Part shown: in pieces, positions 10,003 to 19,302 of the stretch | Layout: every line of letters starts with the position of its first letter | Position numbering within the stretch: the stretch's first letter is position 1 | Assembly (NCBI GenBank): GCA_017937095.1 | Contig: JAGBEG010000017.1 | Coordinates: 289,866-353,865, forward strand | DNA length: 64,000 nt | Source of the DNA: Roseburia sp. | GTDB taxonomy: Bacteria; Bacillota; Clostridia; Lachnospirales; Lachnospiraceae | Direction of reading: 5' to 3' | The notes under the pieces: model-generated | The model's input: the letters and a program-made list of their open reading frames with translations, nothing else | Databases searched by the model: none | What the model was told of the DNA's origin: nothing | Program-made: the position numbers and the translations under genes

Positions 10003-11130
10003 ATGGACAAGAAGCTGAAATATTATGAGCTGATGGAAAATCTGCACCAGAAGATCATATCCGGCGAGATTCGCCCGGGGGAAAAGCTTCCCTCCGAAAA
10101 CGAACTGTCGGCGGAGTATGGGGTCAGCCGTCAGACGGTGCGCAAGGCACTGCAGATTTTGCAGAACGAGGGCTATATCTATGCGGAGCACGGGAGAGGA
10201 ACATTCTGCTCCGAGATGATGCGCCACACCAGATCGTCCAGAAATATCGCGGTTGTGACGACGTATCTGTCGGACTACATTTTTCCGCGCATCGTGCAGG
10301 GAATCGACCGTGTTTTTACGGAGAACGGCTACAGCATTCTGCTTAAGAATACAAGAAACTCCAGAAGCCTTGAGGCGAAGTGTCTTGAGGAGCTGCTGCA
10401 GAAGGATATTGACGGTCTGATCATCGAGCCGAGCAAGAGCCAGATTTTCTGCCGTCATGTGAATCTGTATGAGATGCTGGACGAATACAAGATTCCCTAT
10501 GTGTTCATTCAGGGCGTCCACGCGCAGATGAAGGACAGACCGCAGATTCTGCTGGACGACTGCCGCGGGGGATATCTTGTGACAAAGCATCTGACCGCGC
10601 TCGGACACCGCAGGATCGTCGGAATCTTCAAGTCGGACGACACACAGGGACAGCAGCGGCACAAGGGCTATGTACAGGCGCTGCAGGAGGCGGGGATTGC
10701 GTATGACCCGGATCTGGTCGTCTGGTTCTATACGGAGGACAGAAAGACGCACCCCTACGAGAAGATGCGCCAGATGGCGCAGGAGCGGAAAAGCCACCCC
10801 TTCGATGCGGTCGTCGCCTATAACGATCAGGTCGCAATCGAGGTGATCCGCGCGTTGAACGACATGGGACTGAGTGTGCCTGAGGACGTGTCTGTCACAG
10901 GCTATGACGATTCTTATCTGGCGGCGACCTGCAAGGTGCCGCTGACTACAGTGGCGCACCCGCAGGAGCGGCTTGGCGAGATGGCGGCGGAGCTTCTGCT
11001 TAAGATTATCCGGGAGGGCAGCTTAAAGGAAGGGGAGTCGCATGTTCTCATTGAGCCGGAACTGATCGTGCGTGAGTCGAGCCGGGAGTATTCGAAAGAG
11101 TCTTCTGCGGAAGCGTCTTGGGAAAAATAA
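10003..11130 (+). CDS. araR: AraR-type transcriptional repressor (GntR DNA-binding plus LacI sugar-binding domain)
   Basis: This is a 375-residue chimeric regulator. Residues 1-70 form a GntR winged helix (PGEKLPSENELSAEYGVSRQTVRKALQILQ, then GRGTF), and the rest is a periplasmic-binding-protein-like LacI/GalR effector domain (PEDVSVTGYDDS, DAVVAYNDQVA). This combination is the hallmark of Bacillus AraR, which represses arabinose genes until L-arabinose binds. Its position at the head of araA/araD-type genes supports that role. Two 24-bp operator-like inverted repeats of identical layout lie just downstream of it and upstream of the kinase gene. The C-terminal tail is Ser/Glu-rich. The start follows GGGAGGAAG. 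Confidence 0.9.
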   Translation: MDKKLKYYELMENLHQKIISGEIRPGEKLPSENELSAEYGVSRQTVRKALQILQNEGYIYAEHGRGTFCSEMMRHTRSSRNIAVVTTYLSDYIFPRIVQGIDRVFTENGYSILLKNTRNSRSLEAKCLEELLQKDIDGLIIEPSKSQIFCRHVNLYEMLDEYKIPYVFIQGVHAQMKDRPQILLDDCRGGYLVTKHLTALGHRRIVGIFKSDDTQGQQRHKGYVQALQEAGIAYDPDLVVWFYTEDRKTHPYEKMRQMAQERKSHPFDAVVAYNDQVAIEVIRALNDMGLSVPEDVSVTGYDDSYLAATCKVPLTTVAHPQERLGEMAAELLLKIIREGSLKEGESHVLIEPELIVRESSREYSKESSAEASWEK

Positions 11131-11135
11131 AAACA

Positions 11136-11159
11136 ACTTGTCAATACGAGCATACAAGT
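11136..11159 (+). promoter_or_regulatory. candidate AraR operator 1
   Basis: ACTTGT (11136-11141), 12 bp, ACAAGT (11154-11159). The surrounding AACA and the inner TACGAGCAT are shared with the site at 12709-12732. A further half-site ACTTGT at 11165-11170 makes a second, tighter inverted pair with the right arm. It lies between the repressor gene and the glycosidase gene, so it can control the glycosidase. Confidence 0.65.
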
Positions 11160-11314
11160 CATACACTTGTTATATCATCAATCGAACATTTGTGATGTTA
11201 CAGGAGGGGGCTGCCGTATTAAGAATAAAATCAGATGTGTGTAACAGGAAAGATACACAAATCATGGCGTTCTTAATGCGGCGGCCTCCTTTTTTGGGGG
11301 AAGGAGAAGGACAG

Positions 11315-12619
11315 ATGAAATATCGGATGAATCGCGCCCCGATGGGGTGGAACAGCTACGACTATTACGACACGACGGTGACAGAGCAACAGGTGCGCGC
11401 GAACGCCGACTTTATGGCGGCGCATATGAAGCAGTACGGCTGGGAGTATATCGTAGTAGATATTGAGTGGTATGCGAAGCATACGGGAAGCATGCGGGAG
11501 AAATACCAGTACATTCCGTTCGGGGAGGTCGAGATGGATGCGTTCGGGCGGCTTTTGCCGTGTACGGAGAAGTTTCCGTCGTCGGCGGGCGGCAAGGGCT
11601 TTGGACCGCTCGCGGATTACATACATGGGCTTGGGCTGAAATTCGGAATCCATATCATGCGGGGAATCCCGCGAGAGGCGGCGCACAGGCATCTTCCGGT
11701 GTATGGCAGCAGTGCGCTTGCGAGTGATATCGCCGATCCGTCGTCGATCTGTAAATGGAACCCCGATATGTACGGAATCAGAAAAGATGAGCCGGGAGCG
11801 CAGGAGTATTACGACTCCATTCTAAAGCTTTACGCCGAATGGGGCGTGGATTTTATCAAATGTGACGATATCTGTAATACAAATCTGTATGTGGACAATC
11901 CGTATTCTGCGGCGCACGAGGTAGAGATGCTGCACCGTGCGATTGCAAAATGCGGGCGCGACATCGTGCTGTCGCTTTCGCCGGGACCTGCGCTGATCGA
12001 GAAGGCATGGCATTATGAGAAATATGCGAATATGTGGCGGATCACAGACGATTTCTGGGATCGCTGGGATCTTCTTCTGGATATGTTCTCGCGCTGCGAA
12101 CTGTGGCAGAACCATGTGGGAGCAGGTTCATATCCCGACTGCGACATGCTTCCAATCGGACAGCTCGGAAAAGGCTTCGGGAAGGAATGGACGACGAACT
12201 TTACGAAGGAGGAGCAGCGCACGATGCTGACGCTCTGGTGCGTGTTCGGATCGCCGCTCATGATCGGAGCCGAACTGACAAAGCTGGATGAATGGACGCT
12301 TTCGCTCCTGACGAACCGGGAGGTTCTTGCGCTTTTGTCGAACGATTACGTGGGACGACAGGCGGAGCGCGATGAGAATCATGCCGTGTGGAGCTGCTGC
12401 AATGAGAAGACGGGAGAGCGCTACCTTGCGCTGTTTAATTTTAAGGAGAGTAAGCAGGAGCTTGCCGTAGAGTTATCCGGGGTGGAGCAGTTTGCTCATC
12501 TGACCGGGGAACTGCATGAGGCGAAGGAATTGTGGAGCGGCAGGACGCTTTCGCTTGCAGACCAGACACTGCGCGATATGATACCTGTCCACGGAGCTGG
12601 GCTGTATCGTCTGCAGTGA
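11315..12619 (+). CDS. GH27 glycoside hydrolase, probable beta-L-arabinopyranosidase or alpha-galactosidase
   Basis: This 434-residue protein has a GH27 (clan GH-D) barrel beginning NRAPMGWNSYDYYD. The expected nucleophile Asp lies in DFIKCDDICN and the acid/base Asp in WRITDDFWDRW. There is no signal peptide, so it acts in the cytosol on imported oligosaccharides or glycosides. GH27 includes both alpha-galactosidases and beta-L-arabinopyranosidases; the position between two AraR-like operators, next to araA and araD homologues, favours arabinose release (inference). The start at 11315 follows GGGGGAAGGAGAAGG; the open frame back to 11072 crosses the operator and is not coding. Confidence 0.88.
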   Translation: MKYRMNRAPMGWNSYDYYDTTVTEQQVRANADFMAAHMKQYGWEYIVVDIEWYAKHTGSMREKYQYIPFGEVEMDAFGRLLPCTEKFPSSAGGKGFGPLADYIHGLGLKFGIHIMRGIPREAAHRHLPVYGSSALASDIADPSSICKWNPDMYGIRKDEPGAQEYYDSILKLYAEWGVDFIKCDDICNTNLYVDNPYSAAHEVEMLHRAIAKCGRDIVLSLSPGPALIEKAWHYEKYANMWRITDDFWDRWDLLLDMFSRCELWQNHVGAGSYPDCDMLPIGQLGKGFGKEWTTNFTKEEQRTMLTLWCVFGSPLMIGAELTKLDEWTLSLLTNREVLALLSNDYVGRQAERDENHAVWSCCNEKTGERYLALFNFKESKQELAVELSGVEQFAHLTGELHEAKELWSGRTLSLADQTLRDMIPVHGAGLYRLQ

Positions 12620-12708
12620 CGGAACGGCTATATGTGTATGTTTCCGTCATTTTTCACACAAAATCATAAAAAATTCAAATTTTCGTGGATAAAAATGTAA
12701 AAAAAACA

Positions 12709-12732
12709 ACTTGTTGTTACGAGCATACAAGT
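12709..12732 (+). promoter_or_regulatory. candidate AraR operator 2
   Basis: ACTTGT (12709-12714), 12 bp, ACAAGT (12727-12732). It has the same spacing and the same internal TACGAGCAT as operator 1. It lies 53 bp before the FGGY kinase gene, in an A-rich promoter-like stretch, and could govern the kinase-araA and following genes. Confidence 0.7.
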
Positions 12733-12784
12733 TATATGCTGTTAGTAGAACGAAAACAGGAGAAAGGCAAGGGGGTAATAACAC

Positions 12785-14383
12785 ATGGGAAATGCGAAGG
12801 AGACGATTGAAAACGGAAGGGCTGTGCTGGGAATTGAGTTCGGTTCTACGAGAATCAAGGCAGTTCTGGTAGATGAAGAACATAAGCCGGTTGCTTCCGG
12901 TGCACACGACTGGGAGAACCAGCTTGTAGATGGAATCTGGACCTACAGCCTGGATATGATCTGGTCGGGCTTACAGGATTGCTATACAAAGCTTGCGGAG
13001 GACGTAAAGAAGCAATACGGCGTGACAATAAAGACGCTCGGTGCGATCGGATTTTCCGGCATGATGCACGGATATATGCCGTTTGACGCGGTGGGTGAGC
13101 TGCTTGTTCCGTTCCGCACCTGGCGCAACACGATCACCGGGGAGGCCGCTGCGGCGCTCACGAAGGAATTTTCCTTTAACATTCCGCAGCGCTGGAGCAT
13201 TGCGCATCTGTATCAGGCGATTTTAAACGGGGAAGCGCATGTGGATAACATTGCATTCTTCACGACGCTTGCGGGCTATATCCACTGGAAGCTCACGGGC
13301 GAGAAGGTGCTTGGTGTCGGCGAGGCATCCGGTATGTTCCCGATCGATGCGAATACGAAGAATTATAACGAGAAGATGATCGCGCAGTTCGATGCGCTTC
13401 CCGCGGTGCAGAAGTATTCGTGGAAGCTGGAAGAAATCCTTCCGAAGGTACTTGTAGCAGGCGAGAGCGCGGGAACGCTGACCGAAGAGGGAGCGAAGCT
13501 TCTGGATGTGAGCGGCAATCTTGCGGCAGGAATCCCGCTCTGCCCGCCGGAGGGCGATGCAGGCACCGGAATGGCGGCTACAAATTCCGTGGCGGTGCGC
13601 ACCGGAAATGTGTCTGCGGGAACGTCCGTCTTTGCGATGGTCGTGATCGAGGAGGACTTAAAGGCAGTGCATGAGGAACTTGACATGGTAACGACGCCGT
13701 CCGGCGATACGGTCGCGATGGTGCACTGCAACAACTGTACCTCTGATTTAAACGCATGGGTGGGATTGTTCCGCGAGTTTGCAGAAACCTTCGGCATGAA
13801 CGTGGATATGAACCAGTTGTTCGGAACGCTTTACAATAAGGCGTTAGAGGGAGACAAGAACTGCGGCGGACTGATCGCGTACAACTATTTCTCGGGGGAG
13901 CCTGTCACAGGCGTAAACGAGGGAAGACCGATGTTCGTGCGCAAACCGGACGCGCATTTTACGCTGGCAAACTTTATGCGCACCCATCTGTACGCGTCGC
14001 TTGCAACCTTAAAGATCGGATGCGATATCCTGTTTAAGGAGGAGCATGTAAAAGTCGATACCATCTACGGACACGGCGGACTGTTTAAGACGAAGGGCGT
14101 CGGACAGGGAATCCTCGCGGCGGCGATGGATGCCCCGGTAGCTGTCATGGAGACGGCAGGTGAGGGCGGTCCGTGGGGCATGGCGCTGCTTGCATCCTAC
14201 ATGATGCGAAAGACGGACGGCGAGACCTTAGAGCACTACTTAAGCGAGAAGGTATTCGGCGGAGAGAACGGCAGCGTGATGGAGCCGGATGCAGCGGACG
14301 TTGCCGGATTCGACGAGTACATCGCAGCATACAAAAAGGCGCTTGCGGCGGAGAAGGCGGCCGTGGAGGCAATGCCGTTATAA
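12785..14383 (+). CDS. FGGY-family carbohydrate kinase, probable L-ribulokinase
   Basis: This 532-residue protein has the FGGY fold: N-terminal ATPase motif [17 protein letters not shown], substrate loop [13 protein letters not shown] and RTWRNT, phosphate-binding [11 protein letters not shown] and adenosine-side GHGGLF. The family phosphorylates ketopentoses and other polyols. Its place directly before L-arabinose isomerase points to L-ribulose as substrate, although by sequence style it is closer to the general FGGY/xylulokinase group than to E. coli AraB. The start follows AAGGGGGTAATAACAC. The 88-bp gap to araA has a weak GC hairpin (GCGGG with CCCGC) but no terminator. Confidence 0.87.
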   Translation: MGNAKETIENGRAVLGIEFGSTRIKAVLVDEEHKPVASGAHDWENQLVDGIWTYSLDMIWSGLQDCYTKLAEDVKKQYGVTIKTLGAIGFSGMMHGYMPFDAVGELLVPFRTWRNTITGEAAAALTKEFSFNIPQRWSIAHLYQAILNGEAHVDNIAFFTTLAGYIHWKLTGEKVLGVGEASGMFPIDANTKNYNEKMIAQFDALPAVQKYSWKLEEILPKVLVAGESAGTLTEEGAKLLDVSGNLAAGIPLCPPEGDAGTGMAATNSVAVRTGNVSAGTSVFAMVVIEEDLKAVHEELDMVTTPSGDTVAMVHCNNCTSDLNAWVGLFREFAETFGMNVDMNQLFGTLYNKALEGDKNCGGLIAYNYFSGEPVTGVNEGRPMFVRKPDAHFTLANFMRTHLYASLATLKIGCDILFKEEHVKVDTIYGHGGLFKTKGVGQGILAAAMDAPVAVMETAGEGGPWGMALLASYMMRKTDGETLEHYLSEKVFGGENGSVMEPDAADVAGFDEYIAAYKKALAAEKAAVEAMPL

Positions 14384-14471
14384 TTTTTATTTCAGGTAAG
14401 GGGAGCGGCGGGGAAGCTATTTTTGCCCGCGGTTCTGATGATAAATATATTTAACATATGGAGGGAAAAGC

Positions 14472-15968
14472 ATGTTAGCAACAAAAAATTACAAGTTCTG
14501 GTTCTGTACCGGATCACAGGATCTGTACGGGGATGAGTGTCTGGCACATGTGGCGGAGCACGCAAAGATCATCGTTGGAAAGTTGAACGAGTCCGGTCTG
14601 CTTCCTTATGAGGTTGTATGGAAACCGACGTTAATCACCAACGAACTGATCAGAAAGACCTTCAATGAGGCGAATATGGACGGGGATTGCGCGGGCGTTA
14701 TTGTGTGGTGTCATACGTTCTCCCCGGCAAAATCCTGGATTCTCGGATTAAAGGAGTTAAGAAAGCCGTTACTGCATTTCCATACCCAGTTCAATGAGGA
14801 AATTCCGTATGACACGATCGATATGGACTTCATGAACGAGAATCAGGCGGCGCACGGCGACAGAGAGTGGGGACACATTGTGACCCGTATGGGAATCGAG
14901 CGCAAGATCGTTGTGGGGCACTGGTCTGATGCAAACGTACAGAGCCGCATTGGTTCGTGGATGCGCACCGCAGTCGGCGTGATCGAGAGCAGCCATATCC
15001 GCGTGATGCGCGTTGCCGACAACATGAGAAACGTAGCCGTAACCGAGGGCGACAAGGTAGAGGCACAGCTTAAGTTCGGCTGGGAAGTAGATACCTACCC
15101 GGTCAATGAGATTGCGGAGGCGGTCGCAGCCGTATCGGAGTCCGACACGAACGCACTTGTAGACGAGTACTATGAGAAATACGATATTCTCTTAGAGGGA
15201 CGCGATCCGGAGGAGTTCAAGCGCCACGTAGCGGTACAGGCACAGATCGAGATTGGTTTCGAGCGTTTCCTGGAGGAGAAGAATTACCATGCGATCGTGA
15301 CGCACTTTGGCGATCTGGGTGCATTAAAGCAGCTTCCGGGACTTGCAATCCAGAGACTTGAGGAAAAGGGTTACGGATTCGGTGCAGAGGGCGACTGGAA
15401 GGTTGCTGCAATGGTGCGTCTGATGAAAATTATGACCGCCGGCGTGAAGGACGCAAAGGGTACTTCCATGTTAGAGGATTATACCTACAACCTTGTGAAG
15501 GGCAAAGAGGGTATCTTACAGGCGCATATGCTTGAGATTTGCCCGTCTATCGCAGACGGACCGATCAGCATCAAGTGCCAGCCGCTGTCTATGGGAGACA
15601 GAGAGGATCCGGCGAGACTCGTATTCACATCCAAAGAGGGCAAGGGTATTGCGACGTCCTTGATCGACCTTGGCAACCGCTTCCGTCTTATCATCAACGA
15701 TGTGGACTGCAAGAAGGTAGAAAAGCCGATGCCGAAGCTTCCGGTAGCAACGAATTTCTGGACACCGCAGCCGGATCTCTATACAGGCGCAGAGGCATGG
15801 ATTTTAGCAGGCGGCGCACATCACACGGCATTTACCTACGATCTTACCGCTGAGCAGATGGGCGACTGGGCAAATGCAATGGGCATTGAAGCCGTTTACA
15901 TTGACAAGGATACGAACATCCGTGACTTCAAGAAGGATCTGATGCTCGGAAACCTGTTCTACCGTTAG
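14472..15968 (+). CDS. araA: L-arabinose isomerase
   Basis: This 498-residue protein, the normal length for AraA, converts L-arabinose to L-ribulose. Recognisable blocks are KFWFCTGSQDLYG at the N-terminus, HTFSPAKSWI, LLHFHTQFNEEIP, the FGAEGDWKVAA segment with a catalytic glutamate, and HMLEICPSIA. The C-terminal GGAHHTAFTY block contains conserved metal-site histidines. It is cytosolic and Mn-dependent in the known family. The start follows ATATGGAGGG. Downstream is an inverted repeat (15978-16016) rather than a standard terminator. Confidence 0.97.
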   Translation: MLATKNYKFWFCTGSQDLYGDECLAHVAEHAKIIVGKLNESGLLPYEVVWKPTLITNELIRKTFNEANMDGDCAGVIVWCHTFSPAKSWILGLKELRKPLLHFHTQFNEEIPYDTIDMDFMNENQAAHGDREWGHIVTRMGIERKIVVGHWSDANVQSRIGSWMRTAVGVIESSHIRVMRVADNMRNVAVTEGDKVEAQLKFGWEVDTYPVNEIAEAVAAVSESDTNALVDEYYEKYDILLEGRDPEEFKRHVAVQAQIEIGFERFLEEKNYHAIVTHFGDLGALKQLPGLAIQRLEEKGYGFGAEGDWKVAAMVRLMKIMTAGVKDAKGTSMLEDYTYNLVKGKEGILQAHMLEICPSIADGPISIKCQPLSMGDREDPARLVFTSKEGKGIATSLIDLGNRFRLIINDVDCKKVEKPMPKLPVATNFWTPQPDLYTGAEAWILAGGAHHTAFTYDLTAEQMGDWANAMGIEAVYIDKDTNIRDFKKDLMLGNLFYR

Positions 15969-15977
15969 GAAAAGTAT

Positions 15978-16020
15978 GCATGTGCAACGCTTCTTAAGTG
16001 GATGGCGTGCACATGCACAT
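15978..16020 (+). repeat. inverted repeat after araA
   Basis: GCATGTGCA (15978-15986) is the exact reverse complement of TGCACATGC (16008-16016), with a 21-nt loop and no T-run. A further GCACAT half-site follows at 16015-16020. The half-site ATGTGC recurs in the palindrome at 16094-16109, so this may be a protein-binding cluster or an mRNA processing hairpin rather than a terminator. Confidence 0.45.
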
Positions 16021-16093
16021 AAAGAAATTTGCAAAACAAGAAAACATCTATTGATTTATTGAAATAAGAGCGATACCATATAGAAAAAGGATA

Positions 16094-16109
16094 ATGTGCA
16101 CGAGCACAT
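16094..16109 (+). promoter_or_regulatory. palindromic operator-like site before transaldolase gene
   Basis: ATGTGC-ACGA-GCACAT is an inverted repeat of two 6-bp arms, ending 15 bp before the transaldolase start codon. The position suits a repressor or mRNA-level control. The regulator is not identified. Confidence 0.4.
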
Positions 16110-16124
16110 ATGAAAGGAGAAGAC

Positions 16125-16778
16125 ATGAAATTTTTTATTGACACAGCAAACGTAGAGGATATCCGCAAGGCAAATGATATGGGAGTGATCTGTGGAGTTA
16201 CCACGAACCCGTCCTTAATCGCAAAAGAGGGAAGAGATTTCAACGAGGTAATCAAGGAGATTACGACCATCGTGGACGGACCGATCAGCGGTGAGGTAAA
16301 GGCGACTACGGTAGACGCAGAGGGTATGATCAGGGAAGGACGCGAGATCGCAGCAATCCATCCGAACATGGTAGTTAAGATTCCGATGACGGTCGAGGGC
16401 TTAAAGGCAGTGAAGGTATTGTCCGCAGAGGGAATCAAGACCAATGTGACATTGATCTTCTCCGCAAATCAGGCTCTGCTTGCAGCACGCGCAGGAGCAA
16501 CCTACGTATCTCCGTTCCTCGGCAGATTAGACGACATCAGCATGGCTGGTATCGACCTGATTCAGGATATCGTTCAGATTTTCGATAACTATGGTCTTGA
16601 GACAGAAATCATTGCAGCGTCTGTCCGCAACCCGATCCATGTAACCGACTGCGCACTTGCCGGCGCACACATTGCGACCGTTCCTTATAAGGTAATCGAG
16701 CAGATGACAAAGCATCCGCTGACCGACGCAGGAATCGAGAAGTTCCAGGCGGACTACAGAGCCGTGTTCGGAGATTAG
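16125..16778 (+). CDS. tal: transaldolase (short TalC/FSA-type)
   Basis: This 217-residue protein begins [18 protein letters not shown] and has [13 protein letters not shown]. The Schiff-base lysine lies in MVVKIPMT, with [28 protein letters not shown] and the IIAASVRNP block following. The short length places it with the transaldolase/fructose-6-phosphate aldolase subgroup common in Firmicutes. It exchanges dihydroxyacetone units in the non-oxidative pentose phosphate pathway. The start at 16125 follows AAAGGAGAAGAC; an in-frame ATG at 16110 sits next to the palindrome and lacks a binding site. A split transketolase follows 10 bp later. Confidence 0.93.
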   Translation: MKFFIDTANVEDIRKANDMGVICGVTTNPSLIAKEGRDFNEVIKEITTIVDGPISGEVKATTVDAEGMIREGREIAAIHPNMVVKIPMTVEGLKAVKVLSAEGIKTNVTLIFSANQALLAARAGATYVSPFLGRLDDISMAGIDLIQDIVQIFDNYGLETEIIAASVRNPIHVTDCALAGAHIATVPYKVIEQMTKHPLTDAGIEKFQADYRAVFGD

Positions 16779-16787
16779 GAGGGAATC

Positions 16788-17624
16788 ATGGATAAATTGG
16801 CACTCGAGAAGATGGCGGTCGAGGTCCGTAAGGGCATCGTCTCTTCCGTGCACAGTGCGAAGGCGGGACATCCGGGCGGATCGCTGTCTGCGGCTGACAT
16901 CTTTACATATCTGTATTTTGAGGAAATGAACATTGATCCGAAGAATCCGAAGAAGGAGGACAGAGACCGCTTTGTCCTGTCTAAGGGTCATACGGCGCCG
17001 GGACTTTATTCGGCGCTTGCAAACCGCGGCTATTTCCCGGTGGAGGATCTTCTCACACTGCGTCATACCGGATCATATTTACAGGGACATCCGGATATGA
17101 AGCATATTCCGGGCGTGGATATGTCTTCGGGTTCGCTGGGACAGGGACTTTCCGCAGCGTGCGGAATGGCGCTCGCAGGAAAGATGAAGGATGCGTCCTA
17201 CCGCGTCTATGCGCTCTGCGGCGACGGCGAGATCGAGGAGGGACAGATCTGGGAGGCAGCAATGTTTGCCGGATTCAGAAAGCTTGACAATCTGTGCGTG
17301 ATTATTGACAATAACAATCTGCAGATTGACGGACCGATCGACGAGGTATGTTCCCCTTATCCGATCGACAAGAAGTTTGAAAGCTTCAATTTCCATGTCA
17401 TCAATATTGACGGAAATGATTTTGATGAGATTAAGAAGGCATTTGACGAGGCGCGGGCAACAAAGGGTATGCCGACCGCAATCATTGCCCACACTGTAAA
17501 GGGCAAGGGCGTTTCCTATATGGAGAACAGTGTCGGCTGGCACGGTAAAGCGCCGAATGACGAAGAGTATGAGATAGCAATGGAAGATCTTAGAAAGGCA
17601 GGTGAGGCGCTGTGTCAGAAGTAA
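16788..17624 (+). CDS. transketolase, N-terminal (thiamine diphosphate-binding) subunit
   Basis: This 278-residue subunit corresponds to the N-terminal third of a transketolase. It has HSAKAGHPGGSLSAADIFTYLYF, DRFVLSKGHTAPGLYSAL, GSLGQGLSAACGMAL and the thiamine-diphosphate motif GDGEIEEGQIWEAAMFA...NLCVIIDNNNLQIDG. It works with the C-terminal subunit encoded next, overlapping by 13 bp. Together they transfer two-carbon units between sugar phosphates, which drains the xylulose 5-phosphate made by the arabinose pathway. The ATG follows GGAGGGAATC. Confidence 0.95.
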   Translation: MDKLALEKMAVEVRKGIVSSVHSAKAGHPGGSLSAADIFTYLYFEEMNIDPKNPKKEDRDRFVLSKGHTAPGLYSALANRGYFPVEDLLTLRHTGSYLQGHPDMKHIPGVDMSSGSLGQGLSAACGMALAGKMKDASYRVYALCGDGEIEEGQIWEAAMFAGFRKLDNLCVIIDNNNLQIDGPIDEVCSPYPIDKKFESFNFHVINIDGNDFDEIKKAFDEARATKGMPTAIIAHTVKGKGVSYMENSVGWHGKAPNDEEYEIAMEDLRKAGEALCQK

Positions 17625-18553
17625 AGCGTATAGCAACCAGGGAAAGTTATGGCAACGCTCTGGTAGAGCTCGGAAAAGAACATGAGAATCTTGTGGTGCT
17701 GGATGCGGATCTCGCGGCGGCGACCAAGACCGGAGTATTCAAGAAAGCATTTCCCGGGCGTCATATCGACTGCGGAATCGCAGAGGCGAATATGACGGGC
17801 GTTGCAGCCGGAATGTCCACCTGTGGTTTTGTGCCATTCGTGAGCACCTTCGCAATGTTTGCGGCAGGGCGTTCCTATGAGCAGGTGAGAAATTCCATCG
17901 GTTATCCGCATCTGAATGTAAAAATCGGTGCGACTCATGCGGGAATCTCCGTCGGAGAGGACGGCGCAAGCCATCAGTGCAATGAGGATATCGCGCTGAT
18001 GCGTGCAATCCCGGGCATGGTAGTCATCAACCCTTCTGATGATGTGGAGGCGAGAGCGGCAGTGCGTGCGGCATATGAGTATGTCGGTCCGGTTTATCTC
18101 CGCTTCGGAAGACTTGCGGTTCCGGTCATCAATGACCGCCCGGACTACAAGTTCGAGATCGGAAAGGGTGTGACGCTCCGTGAAGGAAGCGACTGCGCGA
18201 TTATTGCGACCGGCTTATGCGTTTCCGAGGCGCTTGCGGCTGCGGAGACATTAGCAGAGAACGGTATTCAGGCAGAGGTCATCAATATCCACACAATCAA
18301 GCCGCTCGATGAAGAACTTGTCATCGCGGCAGCCAGGAAGACGAAAAGAGTCTTTACCGTCGAGGAGCATTCCGTTATCGGAGGACTCGGCGCGGCTGTT
18401 GCCGAGGTGCTCGGTGAGAAGTGCCCGACAAAGCTTACGAGAATCGGCGTCAACGATGTGTTCGGCGAGTCCGGTCCGGCGAAGGAATTGCTGCACAAGT
18501 ACGAACTGGATGCGGAGGGCATCGCCAAACGCATATTAGCTGAGATGAAATAG
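17612..18553 (+). CDS. transketolase, C-terminal subunit
   Basis: This 313-residue partner carries the pyrimidine-binding and C-terminal domains: LVVLDADLAAATKTGVF, DCGIAEANMTGVAAGMS with the catalytic Glu, FVPFVSTFAMFAAGR, and the regulatory-type fold AEVINIHTIKPLDEE. A GTG start at 17612 overlaps the upstream subunit and follows AAAGGCAGGTGAGG. Split transketolases are usual in Firmicutes and Archaea. It is co-transcribed with the transaldolase and araD genes. Confidence 0.94.
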   Translation: MSEVKRIATRESYGNALVELGKEHENLVVLDADLAAATKTGVFKKAFPGRHIDCGIAEANMTGVAAGMSTCGFVPFVSTFAMFAAGRSYEQVRNSIGYPHLNVKIGATHAGISVGEDGASHQCNEDIALMRAIPGMVVINPSDDVEARAAVRAAYEYVGPVYLRFGRLAVPVINDRPDYKFEIGKGVTLREGSDCAIIATGLCVSEALAAAETLAENGIQAEVINIHTIKPLDEELVIAAARKTKRVFTVEEHSVIGGLGAAVAEVLGEKCPTKLTRIGVNDVFGESGPAKELLHKYELDAEGIAKRILAEMK

Positions 18554-18590
18554 AGATAGAGGCTGAAACAGGAAAGGCAGAGGGGATACG

Positions 18591-19286
18591 ATGTTAGAGG
18601 AATTAAAAAAGCAGGTCTATGAGGCGAATATGGAGCTTCCGCGCAGGGGCCTTATCACGTATACATGGGGAAATGTCAGCGGGATTGACCGCGCGAGCGG
18701 TTATTTTGTCATCAAGCCAAGCGGCGTGGACTATGACGCGTTAAGCCCTGAGGATATGGTAGTCATGGACTTAAACGGCAATAAGATCGAAGGCAGATAC
18801 AAACCGTCCTCCGATACGGCAACGCACCTTGAGCTTTACAAGAAATACGAGGAAATCGGCGGTATCGTGCACACCCATTCGCCGGAGGCGGTCGCATGGG
18901 CACAGGCGGGAAGAGATATTCCGCTCTACGGTACGACTCACGCAGATTATTTCTTCGGACCGATTCCGTGCGCGAGAAATCTGACGCCGGAAGAGATTGA
19001 AGAGGCGTACGAGAAGAATACGGGTCTGGTTATCATTGAGACCTTCGAGGAGAGAGGAATTAAGCCGATGTATACGCCGGCAGTTCTCTGTTCCAATCAC
19101 GGACCGTTCACCTGGGGAAAGGATGCAGCGGAGGCGGTGCACAACGCGGTTGTGCTTGAGGAAGTGGCAAAGATGGCGAGAAATACGGAGCTGATCAATC
19201 CACAGGTGCTTCCGGCTCCGGATTCCATCAAGGAGAAGCATTTCTATCGCAAGCACGGTGCGAATGCATACTATGGACAGAACTAG
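18591..19286 (+). CDS. araD: L-ribulose-5-phosphate 4-epimerase
   Basis: This 231-residue class II aldolase-family protein has the usual AraD length. Key blocks are [25 protein letters not shown], the phosphate-binding [12 protein letters not shown], the zinc ligands in [14 protein letters not shown] (two histidines), TTHADYFFG, and [11 protein letters not shown] containing a third histidine. It converts L-ribulose 5-phosphate to D-xylulose 5-phosphate, completing the route from AraA and the kinase. The start lies just after AGAGGGGATACG. The aldose epimerase gene follows within 20 bp. Confidence 0.95.
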   Translation: MLEELKKQVYEANMELPRRGLITYTWGNVSGIDRASGYFVIKPSGVDYDALSPEDMVVMDLNGNKIEGRYKPSSDTATHLELYKKYEEIGGIVHTHSPEAVAWAQAGRDIPLYGTTHADYFFGPIPCARNLTPEEIEEAYEKNTGLVIIETFEERGIKPMYTPAVLCSNHGPFTWGKDAAEAVHNAVVLEEVAKMARNTELINPQVLPAPDSIKEKHFYRKHGANAYYGQN

Positions 19287-19302
19287 GGGAGAGGGCAGAA
19301 GA

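Noticed and set aside
11072-11314. N-terminal extension of the GH27 protein
   Set aside because: The extension overlaps the repressor gene and the operator; the GH27 fold starts at NRAPMGWNSYD right after the ATG at 11315.
14384-14471. Terminator between the kinase gene and araA
   Set aside because: Only a 5-bp GC pairing with an internal T-run in the loop; no T-tract after the stem.
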